DNA of 64,000 bases, taken from Streptomyces asoensis (GTDB taxonomy: Bacteria > Actinomycetota > Actinomycetes > Streptomycetales > Streptomycetaceae). The position numbers and the translations under genes are program-made. The notes below the pieces were generated by a model. The model did not search any database. It was not told the DNA's origin and was given only the letters and a program-made list of their open reading frames with translations. The stretch is taken from positions 1,798,001-1,862,000 of the forward strand of contig NZ_CP049838.1 in assembly GCF_013085465.1 (NCBI RefSeq), written 5' to 3'. This document shows positions 17,032-25,172 of the stretch, one piece after another (positions within the stretch are counted from its first letter, which is position 1; every line of letters begins with the position of its first letter).

Positions 17032-17760
17032 ATGAGCGACAACCAACTGCGGCTGGTGTGGATCTACCCGGACCTGCTGAGCACCTACGGCGACCAGGGC
17101 AACGCCCTCGTCGTCGAGCGCCGCGCCCGGCAGCGCGGTCTCGACGTGGCACGCCTCGACGTGCGCAGCGACCAGCCGATCCCGACCTCCGGCGACATCT
17201 ACCTCATCGGCGGCGGCGAGGACCGGCCGCAGCGGCTCGCGGCGGAGCGGCTGCGCCGCGACGGGCACCTGTACCAGGCGGTGCAGAACGGCGCGATCGT
17301 CTTCGCGGTGTGTGCCGGGTACCAGATCCTGGGCCAGGAGTTCGTCAACGACCTCGGCCAGCGTGAGCCCGGTCTCGGTCTGCTGGACGTGACGACGACG
17401 CGTGGCGAGGGCGAGCGGTGTGTCGGCGACGTCCTCGGGGACATCGACCCGCGGCTCGGTCTGCCCCCGCTGACCGGCTTCGAGAACCACCAGGGCATCA
17501 CCCACCTCGGCCCGACCGCCCGCCCGCTCGCCCGCGTCTCGCTCGGCAAGGGCAACGGCACCGGCGACGGCACCGAGGGCGCGTACAACGACACCGTGTT
17601 CGGCACGTACATGCACGGCCCGGTGCTCGCCCGCAACCCGCTGATCGCGGACCTGCTGCTGAAGCTGGCGCTCGACGTGAACGCGCTGCCGCCGATCGAC
17701 GACCGCTGGTACGAGGCGCTCCGCAACGAGCGCATCTCCGCGGCGCAGCAGCCTGCGTAA
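17032..17760 (+). CDS. gatD: Lipid II isoglutaminyl synthase, glutaminase subunit GatD
   Basis: 242-aa class I glutamine amidotransferase of the CobB/CobQ type. The nucleophile elbow is FAVCAGYQILG (Cys94) and the catalytic His195 lies in GTYMHGPVLARNP; ENHQGITH is also conserved. It hydrolyses glutamine and passes ammonia to MurT. The third triad residue is not obvious, as in known GatD proteins where the triad is atypical. ATG 17032 has a purine-rich AAGGAC upstream. Confidence 0.93.
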   Translation: MSDNQLRLVWIYPDLLSTYGDQGNALVVERRARQRGLDVARLDVRSDQPIPTSGDIYLIGGGEDRPQRLAAERLRRDGHLYQAVQNGAIVFAVCAGYQILGQEFVNDLGQREPGLGLLDVTTTRGEGERCVGDVLGDIDPRLGLPPLTGFENHQGITHLGPTARPLARVSLGKGNGTGDGTEGAYNDTVFGTYMHGPVLARNPLIADLLLKLALDVNALPPIDDRWYEALRNERISAAQQPA

Positions 17761-17762
17761 AC

Positions 17763-17803
17763 GCTGCCGCGCGCAGCCTGCGCGGACACGGTTGCGCGGC
17801 AGC
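17763..17803 (+). terminator. Inverted repeat after gatD
   Basis: Perfect 10-bp arms GCTGCCGCGC / GCGCGGCAGC with 21 bases between, starting three bases after the gatD stop. Probably ends the murT-gatD transcript. Confidence 0.5.
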
Positions 17804-17999
17804 CCGCGCGACCGTGTGTTCACCTGATTGTCAGGGTGTCGTCAGCAGCCCGTCTGACGGTGCATCCGCACAGGTGAGCAGGCACGTCCAGCAGGCGGAC
17901 GCGTGCTTCGGCCCCGCCCCCTCATGCCGCTAGGGTGGCGGGATTCGAGCCGGACAATGTGGTCCGGACCGGCCCACGTGGAGAAGGTTGTTTCGGGCT

Positions 18000-19025
18000 A
18001 TGCGCATTGGTGTCCTCACGTCCGGCGGCGACTGCCCCGGCCTGAACGCCGTCATCCGGTCCGTCGTGCACCGTGCCGTCGCCGACCACGGCGACGAGGT
18101 CATCGGCTTCCGGGACGGCTGGAAGGGCCTCCTGGAGTGCGACTACCTCAAGCTCGACCTCGACGCGGTGGGCGGCATCCTCGCCCGCGGCGGCACGATC
18201 CTCGGCTCCTCCCGGGTCCAGCCCTCGCATCTGCGGGACGGCGTGGAGCGGGCCAGGGGCCATGTAGCGGAGCTCGGCCTCGACGCGATCATCCCGATCG
18301 GGGGTGAGGGCACGCTCAAGGCGGCGAAGCTGATGTACGACAGCGGGCTGCCCATCGTGGGCGTGCCGAAGACCATCGACAACGACATCGCCGTCACCGA
18401 CGTCACCTTCGGTTTCGACACGGCGGTCGGGGTCGCGACCGAGGCGCTCGACCGGCTGAAGACCACCGCCGAGTCCCACCAGAGGGTGCTCGTCGTCGAG
18501 GTCATGGGACGCCACACCGGCTGGATAGCGCTCCAGTCCGGCATGGCGGCCGGCGCCCACGCCATCGTCGTACCGGAACGGCCCTTCGACATCGAGGAGC
18601 TGGCCCGCCGGGTCGGCGAGCGGTTCGAGGCGGGCAAGCGGTTCGCGATCGTCGTCGCGGCGGAGGGCGCGAAGCCGAAGGCCGGCAGCATGGCCTTCGA
18701 CGAGGGAGCGAAGGACATCTACGGGCACGAGCGGTTCGCCGGGATCGCCCGGCAGCTCTCCATCGAGCTGGAGTCCCGGCTCGGCAAGGAGGCGCGGCCG
18801 GTCATCCTGGGGCATGTGCAGCGGGGCGGCACGCCTACCGCGTACGACCGGGTGCTCGCCACGCGGTTCGGCTGGCACGCGGTGGAGGCGGTGCACCGGG
18901 GCGAGTTCGGGAAGATGACGGCGCTGCGCGGGACGGACATCGTGATGGTGCCGCTGGCGGAGGCGGTCGCGACGCTCAAGACCGTTCCCGAGGACCGGTA
19001 CGCGGAGGCGGAGACCGTGCTCTAG
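18000..19025 (+). CDS. pfkA: 6-phosphofructokinase
   Basis: 341-aa PfkA-family enzyme that phosphorylates fructose 6-phosphate to the 1,6-bisphosphate. The N-terminus GVLTSGGDCPGLNAVIR binds nucleotide. GGEGTLKAAK carries the Gly seen in ATP-using rather than PPi-using enzymes. PKTIDNDIAVTDVTFGFDTA holds the catalytic aspartate, and VEVMGRHTGWIAL contacts the substrate. 341 residues is the size of Streptomyces PfkA proteins. ATG 18000 is preferred to a TTG at 17988 that abuts the GGAGAAGG site, although the spacing to the ATG is long. Confidence 0.92.
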   Translation: MRIGVLTSGGDCPGLNAVIRSVVHRAVADHGDEVIGFRDGWKGLLECDYLKLDLDAVGGILARGGTILGSSRVQPSHLRDGVERARGHVAELGLDAIIPIGGEGTLKAAKLMYDSGLPIVGVPKTIDNDIAVTDVTFGFDTAVGVATEALDRLKTTAESHQRVLVVEVMGRHTGWIALQSGMAAGAHAIVVPERPFDIEELARRVGERFEAGKRFAIVVAAEGAKPKAGSMAFDEGAKDIYGHERFAGIARQLSIELESRLGKEARPVILGHVQRGGTPTAYDRVLATRFGWHAVEAVHRGEFGKMTALRGTDIVMVPLAEAVATLKTVPEDRYAEAETVL

Positions 19026-19036
19026 CCGTCCGGCGG

Positions 19037-19063
19037 GCGCGGGGCCGTCATGAGGCCCCGCGC
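19037..19063 (+). terminator. Terminator after pfkA
   Basis: Perfect 10-bp stem (19037-19046 with 19054-19063), 7-base loop, 11 bases after the stop. Confidence 0.7.
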
Positions 19064-19169
19064 CGCCGGGCAGAGCCGTTCGCCCCCGGTGACAGAGGTC
19101 GCCGGGGGCTTCTCTACTCTTGTGGGCGGCAGGAAACGTACAACCCCCCACGAATCAGGAGCCGGCGGC

Positions 19170-20120
19170 ATGGGACACAGCGGGCACGGCATGCCCATGG
19201 ATCTGCCGCCGTTCACGCTGGGGCGGGGCCTTCAGTGGTCGGCGGACCCGTTCTTCCTCGTCGGCTGTCTGGTGGCGCTGGGGCTCTACGGCTGGGGCGT
19301 CCTGCGGCTGCGCAGGCGCGGGGACGCGTGGCCGGTGGGGCGGACCGTGTCGTTCGTCGTCGGTGTGCTGACCATCGGGCTCGTCATGTGCACCAAGTTG
19401 AACGACTACGGCATGGTCATGTTCAGCGTGCACATGGTGCAGCACATGGTGATCAGCATGCTGTCGCCGATCCTGATCCTCCTCGGCGCGCCGATGACGC
19501 TGGCGCTGCGCGCGCTGCCGGCCGCCGGCCGGGGTCGCAAGGGGCCGCGTGAGCTGCTGCTGATGCTGCTGCACAGCCGCTACATGCGGATCGTCACCCA
19601 TCCCGCGTTCACCATCCCGCTGTTCATCGCGAGCCTGTACGCGCTGTACTTCACGCCGATCTTCGACTTCCTGATGGGCTCCAGGGCGGGGCACCTCGGG
19701 ATGATGGTGCACTTCCTCGCGGTCGGTGTCGTGTTCTTCTGGCCGATCATCGGCGTGGACCCCGGTCCGAACCGGCCCGGCTATCTGATGCGGATGCTGG
19801 AGCTGTTCGCGGGCATGCCGTTCCACGCGTTCTTCGGCATCGCGCTGATGATGGCCTCGCAGCCGATGGTGAAGACGTTCGAGAACCCGCCCGCCTCGCT
19901 CGGCATCGACGCGCTCTCCGACCAGAACGCGGCCGGCGGGATCGCCTGGGCGTTCAGCGAGATCCCGTCCGTGCTGGTGCTGATCGCGCTGCTGTTCCAG
20001 TGGTACGGCTCCGAGCAGCGGCAGGCCAAGCGCAAGGACCGGGCCGCGGACCGCGACGGCGACCAGGAGCTGGAGGCGTACAACGCCTATCTTGCGTCGC
20101 TCAACACACACGGACGCTGA
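19170..20120 (+). CDS. Cytochrome c oxidase assembly protein, CtaG/Caa3-type
   Basis: 316-aa polytopic membrane protein with about seven hydrophobic helices. The segment MFSVHMVQHMVISMLSPILILLGAP matches the CtaG_Caa3 family, whose paired histidines in HMVQHM are thought to take part in copper delivery to the oxidase. A His/Met-rich N-terminus (GHSGHGMPMD) could bind copper, and a charged C-terminal tail ends the protein. Start ATG 19170 follows AGGAG. The oxidase subunits themselves are not in this window. Confidence 0.85.
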   Translation: MGHSGHGMPMDLPPFTLGRGLQWSADPFFLVGCLVALGLYGWGVLRLRRRGDAWPVGRTVSFVVGVLTIGLVMCTKLNDYGMVMFSVHMVQHMVISMLSPILILLGAPMTLALRALPAAGRGRKGPRELLLMLLHSRYMRIVTHPAFTIPLFIASLYALYFTPIFDFLMGSRAGHLGMMVHFLAVGVVFFWPIIGVDPGPNRPGYLMRMLELFAGMPFHAFFGIALMMASQPMVKTFENPPASLGIDALSDQNAAGGIAWAFSEIPSVLVLIALLFQWYGSEQRQAKRKDRAADRDGDQELEAYNAYLASLNTHGR

Positions 20121-20180
20121 ACCCGGGGCACCATGGAGGGGACGCGCCCTGCGGAGGGCGGCCCCGAGGAAGGTGTCGCG

Positions 20181-20363
20181 ATGGCAGGTACCACGGACAG
20201 TTCCACGAAGACCATGGGGGTGCTCACCGTCGGCGGACTCGTCGCGGTGACCGCCTACACGGTGGCGCTCGGCAGCAACGGCTGGCTGTGGTTCGGCTGG
20301 GTCGTGCTGGGACTGATCACGCTCGCCATGGTCATGACGCGGCCCGGCCCTGGCCACCGGTGA
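20181..20363 (+). CDS. Small membrane protein, 60 aa
   Basis: Sixty residues from ATG 20181 behind GAGGAAGG. Two hydrophobic stretches (about 11-30 and 35-53) separated by GSNGW suggest a two-helix hairpin in the membrane. It follows the CtaG-like gene by 60 bases and may be co-transcribed. Its last 32 bases overlap the end of the convergent histidine kinase gene. Function unknown. Confidence 0.7.
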   Translation: MAGTTDSSTKTMGVLTVGGLVAVTAYTVALGSNGWLWFGWVVLGLITLAMVMTRPGPGHR

Positions 20364-21555
20364 GGCGGGCCGCCGAGTGCACGCCCGGCTGGTACTTCGG
20401 CAGCCGGGCGGTGATCTTCATCCCCGCCCCCAGGGCCGTCTCGATGACCAGGCCGTAGTCGTCGCCGTACACCTGGCGGAGCCGGTCGTCCACGTTGGAC
20501 AGGCCGATGCCCCCCGACGGGCTCACCTCGCCGGCCAGGATGCGGCGCAGCGCGACCGGGTCCATGCCGGCGCCGTCGTCCTCGATGACGACCAGGGCCT
20601 CGGCGCCGGCGTCCTGCGCGGTGATCTGGATATGGCATTTGTCGGCCTTGCCCTCCAGTCCGTGCTTGACGGCGTTCTCGACGAGCGGCTGGAGGCAGAG
20701 GAAGGGCAGGGCCACCGGGAGGACCTCGGGGGCTATCTGGAGGGTGACGGCCAGCCGGTCGCCGAAGCGGGCCCGGACCAGCGCCAGGTAGTGGTCGATG
20801 GCGTGCAGTTCGTCGGCGAGGGTGGTGAAGTCGCCGTGCCTGCGGAACGAGTAGCGGGTGAAGTCGGCGAACTCCAGGAGCAGCTCGCGGGCGCGTTCGG
20901 GGTCGGTGCGGACGAACGACGCGATCACCGCGAGCGAGTTGAAGACGAAGTGCGGGGAGATCTGGGCGCGCAGGGCCTTGATCTCCGCCTCGATCAGTTT
21001 CGTACGGGACTGGTCGAGGTCCGCCAGCTCCAGCTGGACGCTCACCCAGCGGGCCACCTCGCCGGCCGCCCGGACCAGGACGGCGGACTCACGGGGGGCG
21101 CAGGCCACGAGGACGCCGTGCACCCGGTCGTCGACGGTGAGCGGGGCGAGGACGGCCCAGCGGACGGGGCAGTCGGCGTGCTCGCAGGTCAGCCGGAAGG
21201 CCTCGCCCCGGCCGCTCTCCAGGGGACCGGCCAGCCGTTCCATGATCTCGGTGCGGTGATGTGACCCCACGCCGTCCCAGACCAGCACCTCCGTCTCGTC
21301 GGTCAGGCACAACGCGTCCGTGCCGAGCAGGGTGCGCAGTCTGCGGGCCGATCTGCGGGCCGTCTCCTCGGTGAGGCCCGCCCTGAGCGGAGGCGCGGCG
21401 AGCGAGGCGGTGTGCAGGGTCTCGAAGGTGGCGTGCTCGACGGGGGTGCCCAGGCCGCCGAGGTTCTCGGGGCGGGCGGTGCGGCGGCCCAGCCAGAAGC
21501 CCGCGGCGAGGAAGGGGAGGATCGCGATGCAGACGCCCGCCAGGAAGCCGCTCAT
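20332..21555 (-). CDS. LytS/YehU-type sensor histidine kinase
   Basis: 407 aa. One N-terminal membrane segment (about 4-23), a GAF-like cytoplasmic sensor region (about 60-165) with Cys124 and Cys129 in TCEHADCPVRW, then the His_kinase domain QISPHFVFNSL with phospho-acceptor His202, and a GHKL ATPase with LVENAVKHG, EDDGAGM and GGIGLSNVDDRL. This is the kinase type that pairs with LytTR regulators. It is the last gene of the operon, and its ATG overlaps the symporter stop as ATGA. With only one short membrane segment it more likely senses a cytoplasmic signal or the symporter than an external ligand. Confidence 0.88.
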   Translation of the reverse strand: MSGFLAGVCIAILPFLAAGFWLGRRTARPENLGGLGTPVEHATFETLHTASLAAPPLRAGLTEETARRSARRLRTLLGTDALCLTDETEVLVWDGVGSHHRTEIMERLAGPLESGRGEAFRLTCEHADCPVRWAVLAPLTVDDRVHGVLVACAPRESAVLVRAAGEVARWVSVQLELADLDQSRTKLIEAEIKALRAQISPHFVFNSLAVIASFVRTDPERARELLLEFADFTRYSFRRHGDFTTLADELHAIDHYLALVRARFGDRLAVTLQIAPEVLPVALPFLCLQPLVENAVKHGLEGKADKCHIQITAQDAGAEALVVIEDDGAGMDPVALRRILAGEVSPSGGIGLSNVDDRLRQVYGDDYGLVIETALGAGMKITARLPKYQPGVHSAARLTGGQGRAAS

Positions 21556-23282
21556 GCCTTCGCCTCCGCCGCCCGCAGCTCTTCCGTGCGCAGTTCCTCG
21601 GGCAGGTGGAACCGGGCCAGGATCGCCGCCGTGCCGGCCGGGACCCGCCCCGGGGTCGCCAGGGACACCAGGATCATGGTGAGGAAGCCGAGCGGTACGG
21701 ACCACAGCGCGGGCCAGGCGAGCAGCGCGTGCAGGCCGCCCGTGCCGGGGAAGCCCGCCATGGTCGCGGCGACGGCGAGGAACGCCGAACCGCCGCCCAC
21801 CAGCATCCCGGCAGCCGCGCCGGGCGGGGTCAGCCGTCGCCACCAGATGCCGAGGACGAGGAGCGGGCAGAAGGAGGACGCCGACACCGCGAAGGCCAGC
21901 CCGACCGCGTCGGCCACCGGCAGCCCGCCCACCAGCAGGCTCGCGGCGAGGGGTACGGCCATGGCGAGCCCGGTGCCCAGCCGGAAGTGCCGGACGCCGC
22001 GGGTGGGCAGGACGTCCTGGGTGAGCACGCCCGCGACGGCCATCGTCAGCCCGGACGCGGTGGACAGGAACGCGGCGAAGGCTCCCCCGGCGACCAGCGC
22101 GCCCAGCAGGTCGCCGCCGAGGCCGCCGATCACCCGGTCGGGCAGCAGCAGCACGGCCGCGTCGGCGTCGCCGCCGAGGGCGAGCTCGGGGGCGTAGAGG
22201 CGGCCCAGGGCGCCGTAGACGGGCGGCAGCAGGTAGAAGGCGCCGATCAGGGCGAGGACGGCGACCGTGGTGCGGCGGGCGGCGACCCCGTGCGGGCTGG
22301 TGTAGAAGCGGACGACGACGTGCGGCAGGCCCATGGTGCCGAGGAAGGTCGCGAGGATCAGGCCGTAGGTGGCGTACAGGGGGCGTTCCTCGCGGCCGGC
22401 GGCGAGGGAGGTGGACATGCCGCCGTTGCTGCCGCGCTCGGCGACGGGGACGGCGGCGCCCTCGGCGAAGGTGAGGCGGGTGCCCCGCTCGATGTGGTGG
22501 GTGCCGACGGGGAGCCGGAGCACGGCGTCCCGGTGCGGGCGGCCGTCGACGCGGCCGTCCACCGTCACGGTCAGCGGGCGGTCCAGTCTGAGGTCGAGGG
22601 TGTCGTCGACCCGGACGCTGCGCTGGTCGCGGAAGGTGGCCGGTTCCCCGAAGGCGTCGCGGGGCGCGCCGTCGCCCTGCCAGGCGAGGACGAGGAAGAG
22701 GGCGGGGACGAGGAGGGCGGTGAGCTTGAGCCAGTACTGGAAGGCCTGCACGAAGGTGATGCTGCGCATGCCGCCCGCGGCGACGGTCGCGGTGACGACG
22801 ACCGCGACGATCAGCCCGCCGAGCGAGTCGGGGGCGCCGGTCAGGACGGTCAACGTCAGCCCCGCGCCCTGGAGTTGGGGCAGCAGGTAGAGCCAGCCCA
22901 CGCCGACGACGAAGGCGCCCGCGAGCCGCCGGGACGACTGGGAGGCGAGGCGGGCCTCGGCGAAGTCGGGGAGCGTGTAGGCGCCGGATCGGCGCAGCGG
23001 GGCCGCGACGAAGAGGAGCAGCACCAGGTAGCCGGCGGTGTAGCCGACCGGGTACCAGAGCATGTCCGGCCCCTGGACCAGGACCAGCCCCGCGATGCCG
23101 AGGAAGGAGGCGGCGGAGAGGTACTCGCCGCTGATGGCGGCCGCGTTGAGGCGCGGGCCGACGGTGCGGGAGGCGACGTAGAAGTCGGAGGTCGTGCGGG
23201 AGATGCGCAGGCCGAAGGCGCCGACGAGGACGGTCGCGACGACGACGAGCGCGACGGCGGGGACGGCGAAGGCCGAGTTCAT
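21552..23282 (-). CDS. Sodium:solute symporter (SSS family), ActP-like
   Basis: 576-aa transporter with about 13 membrane helices. FGLRISRTTSDFYVASRTVGPRLNAAAISGEYLSAASFLG is the N-terminal SSS region (residues 23-62), closest to acetate/pyruvate permeases of the ActP type. Between helices, residues about 202-300 form a hydrophilic, beta-rich loop (VDDTLDLRLDRPLTVTVDG region) of roughly 100 aa. I do not recall this loop in E. coli ActP. The preceding DUF485 gene fits the yjcH-actP arrangement. Both ends overlap neighbours by ATGA. A short monocarboxylate is the likely substrate; not provable here. Confidence 0.87.
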   Translation of the reverse strand: MNSAFAVPAVALVVVATVLVGAFGLRISRTTSDFYVASRTVGPRLNAAAISGEYLSAASFLGIAGLVLVQGPDMLWYPVGYTAGYLVLLLFVAAPLRRSGAYTLPDFAEARLASQSSRRLAGAFVVGVGWLYLLPQLQGAGLTLTVLTGAPDSLGGLIVAVVVTATVAAGGMRSITFVQAFQYWLKLTALLVPALFLVLAWQGDGAPRDAFGEPATFRDQRSVRVDDTLDLRLDRPLTVTVDGRVDGRPHRDAVLRLPVGTHHIERGTRLTFAEGAAVPVAERGSNGGMSTSLAAGREERPLYATYGLILATFLGTMGLPHVVVRFYTSPHGVAARRTTVAVLALIGAFYLLPPVYGALGRLYAPELALGGDADAAVLLLPDRVIGGLGGDLLGALVAGGAFAAFLSTASGLTMAVAGVLTQDVLPTRGVRHFRLGTGLAMAVPLAASLLVGGLPVADAVGLAFAVSASSFCPLLVLGIWWRRLTPPGAAAGMLVGGGSAFLAVAATMAGFPGTGGLHALLAWPALWSVPLGFLTMILVSLATPGRVPAGTAAILARFHLPEELRTEELRAAEAKA

Positions 23283-23677
23283 CGGTCCTCGACCAGGCGT
23301 ATGAGGTCCCGCTCGTTGCGTTCGGCGCGGCGCACGTACCAGCGGGCGAGCAGCACGAGCGGGGCGTAGAGGCAGAAGCCGAGGACCGCCCATTCGAGGC
23401 GGTGGGCGTCGGGCATCGCCGCGAAGAGCAGCGGCAGCGGGCCCACGAGCAGGGTGAGGACGGCGAACACCGCGAGGGCGGCGCGCAGTTGGGAGCGCAT
23501 CAGGGAGCGGACGTAGGTGTGGCCGAGGGTGGTCTGCTCGTCGATCTCGGTGCGCGGCCGGTAGTAGCCGGAGGCATGGGGGTAACGCCCGCGGGAGCGA
23601 AGCCGGGCGTGCGGGACGGTACGGCGGGCGGGGCCGGTGACGACGACACGCCGTTCGGCGGGGTCCTGGTTCGGCAC
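23279..23677 (-). CDS. DUF485 membrane protein, symporter partner
   Basis: 132 aa from GTG 23677 behind GAGGAGG. The first about 60 residues are basic and cytoplasmic. The C-terminal part (YVRSLMRSQLRAALAVFAVLTLLVGPLPLLF and a second helix EWAVLGFCLYAPLVLLARWYVRRAERNE, together 23 kb side) is the DUF485 two-helix domain found in YjcH, which accompanies acetate permeases. It begins two bases after the regulator stop, and its stop overlaps the symporter start. The extended N-terminus compared with YjcH (about 100 aa) is unusual. Confidence 0.82.
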   Translation of the reverse strand: MPNQDPAERRVVVTGPARRTVPHARLRSRGRYPHASGYYRPRTEIDEQTTLGHTYVRSLMRSQLRAALAVFAVLTLLVGPLPLLFAAMPDAHRLEWAVLGFCLYAPLVLLARWYVRRAERNERDLIRLVEDR

Positions 23678-23679
23678 GG

Positions 23680-24444
23680 TCAGGGCCTCCTCATCAGCAG
23701 GTCCCGCAGTTCGCGGGCGTGGCGGCGGCTGACCTGGAGTTCCTCGCCGCCGACCAGGACGCTCACCGTGCCGGCGTCCAGGCGGAGTTCGCCTATGTGG
23801 CGCAGGGCGACGAGATGGCGGCGGTGGATGCGGACGAAGCCGCGGGCCCGCCAGCGCTCCTCCAGGGTGGACAGCGGGATCCGGACCAGGTGGCTGCCGC
23901 GCTCGGTGTGCAGCCGGGCGTAGTCGCCCCGGGCCTCGACATGGGTGATGTCGTCGACGGTGACGAAGCGGGTCACACCGCCGAGCTCGACGGGTATGTG
24001 GTCCGGGTCGGGCTCGTGCACGGGGATGCGTGGAGCGGCTCCGCGACGTTCGGCGGCTCTGAGTTCGACGGCGCGCCGGACCGCCTCGGCGAGCCGTTCC
24101 TTGCGGACGGGTTTGAGGACGTAGTCGACGGCCTTGAGGTCGAAGGCCTGGACGGCGAAGTCCTCGTGGGCGGTGACGAACACGACCAGGGGCGGCCGCG
24201 CGAAGCCGGTGAGGAGGCGGGCGAGGTCGAGGCCGTCCAGGCCGGGCATCTGGATGTCCAGGAAGACCACGTCGATGGCCTCGGGGCCGTCGGGGCCGGA
24301 CTCCAGGGCACGGTTGATGCGGCGCAGCGCCTCGGTCGCGTCGCCTGCGCCCTCCACGGTGCCGATCCGGGGGTCCGCGGTGAGCAGGTACAGCAGCTCC
24401 TCCAGCGAGGGGCGTTCGTCGTCGACGGCGAGGGCGCGCAGCAT
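23680..24444 (-). CDS. LytTR-family response regulator
   Basis: 254 aa. Receiver domain at residues 1-125 with VDDE, phospho-acceptor Asp63 in FLDIQMPG and conserved Lys in YVLKPV. LytTR DNA-binding domain at about 150-250 (VEARGDYARLHTERGSHLVR and GFVRIHRRHLVALRHI). It is first gene of the operon and the obvious partner of the LytS-type kinase at its end. It likely controls this operon in response to extracellular or intracellular carboxylate levels, by analogy with E. coli BtsSR/YpdAB. ATG 24444 is divergent from the Lrp gene with 78 bases between. Confidence 0.9.
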   Translation of the reverse strand: MLRALAVDDERPSLEELLYLLTADPRIGTVEGAGDATEALRRINRALESGPDGPEAIDVVFLDIQMPGLDGLDLARLLTGFARPPLVVFVTAHEDFAVQAFDLKAVDYVLKPVRKERLAEAVRRAVELRAAERRGAAPRIPVHEPDPDHIPVELGGVTRFVTVDDITHVEARGDYARLHTERGSHLVRIPLSTLEERWRARGFVRIHRRHLVALRHIGELRLDAGTVSVLVGGEELQVSRRHARELRDLLMRRP

Positions 24445-24522
24445 GAAGGTGGAGTGTAGGGGCGATCCGCACGACTGGACATGTACCGGGGTGTGGACGT
24501 ATGCGCTGGATACAGTGCCCGC

Positions 24523-25008
24523 ATGAACAGCACGCCCGCCCCTTTCGACGAGCTCGACCGGAAGATCATCACCGCTCTGATGGCGAACGCCAGGACGAGC
24601 TTCGCCGAGATCGGGACGGCCGTAGGTCTGTCCTCGACGGCGGTCAAGCGCCGGGTGGACCGGCTGCGGGACACCGGGGTGATCACCGGGTTCACGGCCA
24701 CCGTGCAGCCGTCGGCGCTGGGCTGGCGCACGGAGGCGTACGTGGAGGTGTACTGCGAGGGCGCCGCGCCCCCGAGGCGCCTCGCGGAGGTGGCGCGCAA
24801 CCATCCGGAGATCACCGCGGCGATGACGGTGACGGGTGGGGCGGACGCGCTGCTGCATGTGCGGGCGCGGGACGTGGAGCACTTCGAGAACGTGCTGGAG
24901 CGCATCCGGTCCGAGCCCTTCATCCGGAAGACGATCAGCGTGATGGTGCTGTCCCATCTGCTGCCGGACAGCCCGGAGGCGGGCGCGAGCCAGCCTGCTC
25001 CCGAATAA
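24523..25008 (+). CDS. Lrp/AsnC family transcriptional regulator
   Basis: 161 aa. Winged helix-turn-helix at about residues 8-55 (LDRKIITALMANARTSFAEIGTAVGLSSTAVKRRVDRLR), followed by a RAM ligand-binding domain (about 65-145) with AAMTVTGGADALLHVRARD. The family senses amino acids and forms octamers that wrap DNA. Next to an arginine-type hydrolase and ornithine aminotransferase it is the likely regulator of arginine/ornithine catabolism, with arginine or ornithine as effector. Start at ATG 24523. Evenly spaced CTGCG/CGCAG sites follow its stop. Confidence 0.9.
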   Translation: MNSTPAPFDELDRKIITALMANARTSFAEIGTAVGLSSTAVKRRVDRLRDTGVITGFTATVQPSALGWRTEAYVEVYCEGAAPPRRLAEVARNHPEITAAMTVTGGADALLHVRARDVEHFENVLERIRSEPFIRKTISVMVLSHLLPDSPEAGASQPAPE

Positions 25009-25010
25009 AC

Positions 25011-25076
25011 CTGCGACGGCGCAGTGAACCTGCGTCGACCAGGCATATCGCGCAGCATTCCTGCGTCAAGACGCAA
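25011..25076. promoter_or_regulatory. Three evenly spaced CTGCG...CGCAG sites, candidate Lrp operators
   Basis: Half-sites: CTGCG 25011 with CGCAG 25020; CTGCG 25030 with CGCAG 25051; CTGCG 25061 with CGCAA 25072 (core TGCGTC-AA-GACGCA is perfect). Site centres fall about 25 and 26 bases apart, upstream of the predicted promoter. Confidence 0.6.
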
Positions 25077-25086
25077 TGCTTGTTCC

Positions 25087-25116
25087 TTGTCGGGCGTCCC
25101 GGTCAGTTCCTACCTT
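25087..25116 (+). promoter_or_regulatory. Predicted promoter of the arginine hydrolase-rocD operon
   Basis: TTGTCG (25087-25092), 18-base spacer, TACCTT (25111-25116). It lies immediately downstream of the CTGCG sites, about 57 bases before the GTG start. Confidence 0.45.
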
Positions 25117-25172
25117 GGTGTCAACCCCCAGTCGACTCCGTAGGGAATATGGAAAGGTGGAGGTACCTCACT

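Noticed and set aside
17988-17999. TTG start four codons upstream in pfkA
   Set aside because: It directly abuts the GGAGAAGG site; ATG 18000 gives the standard 341-aa protein.
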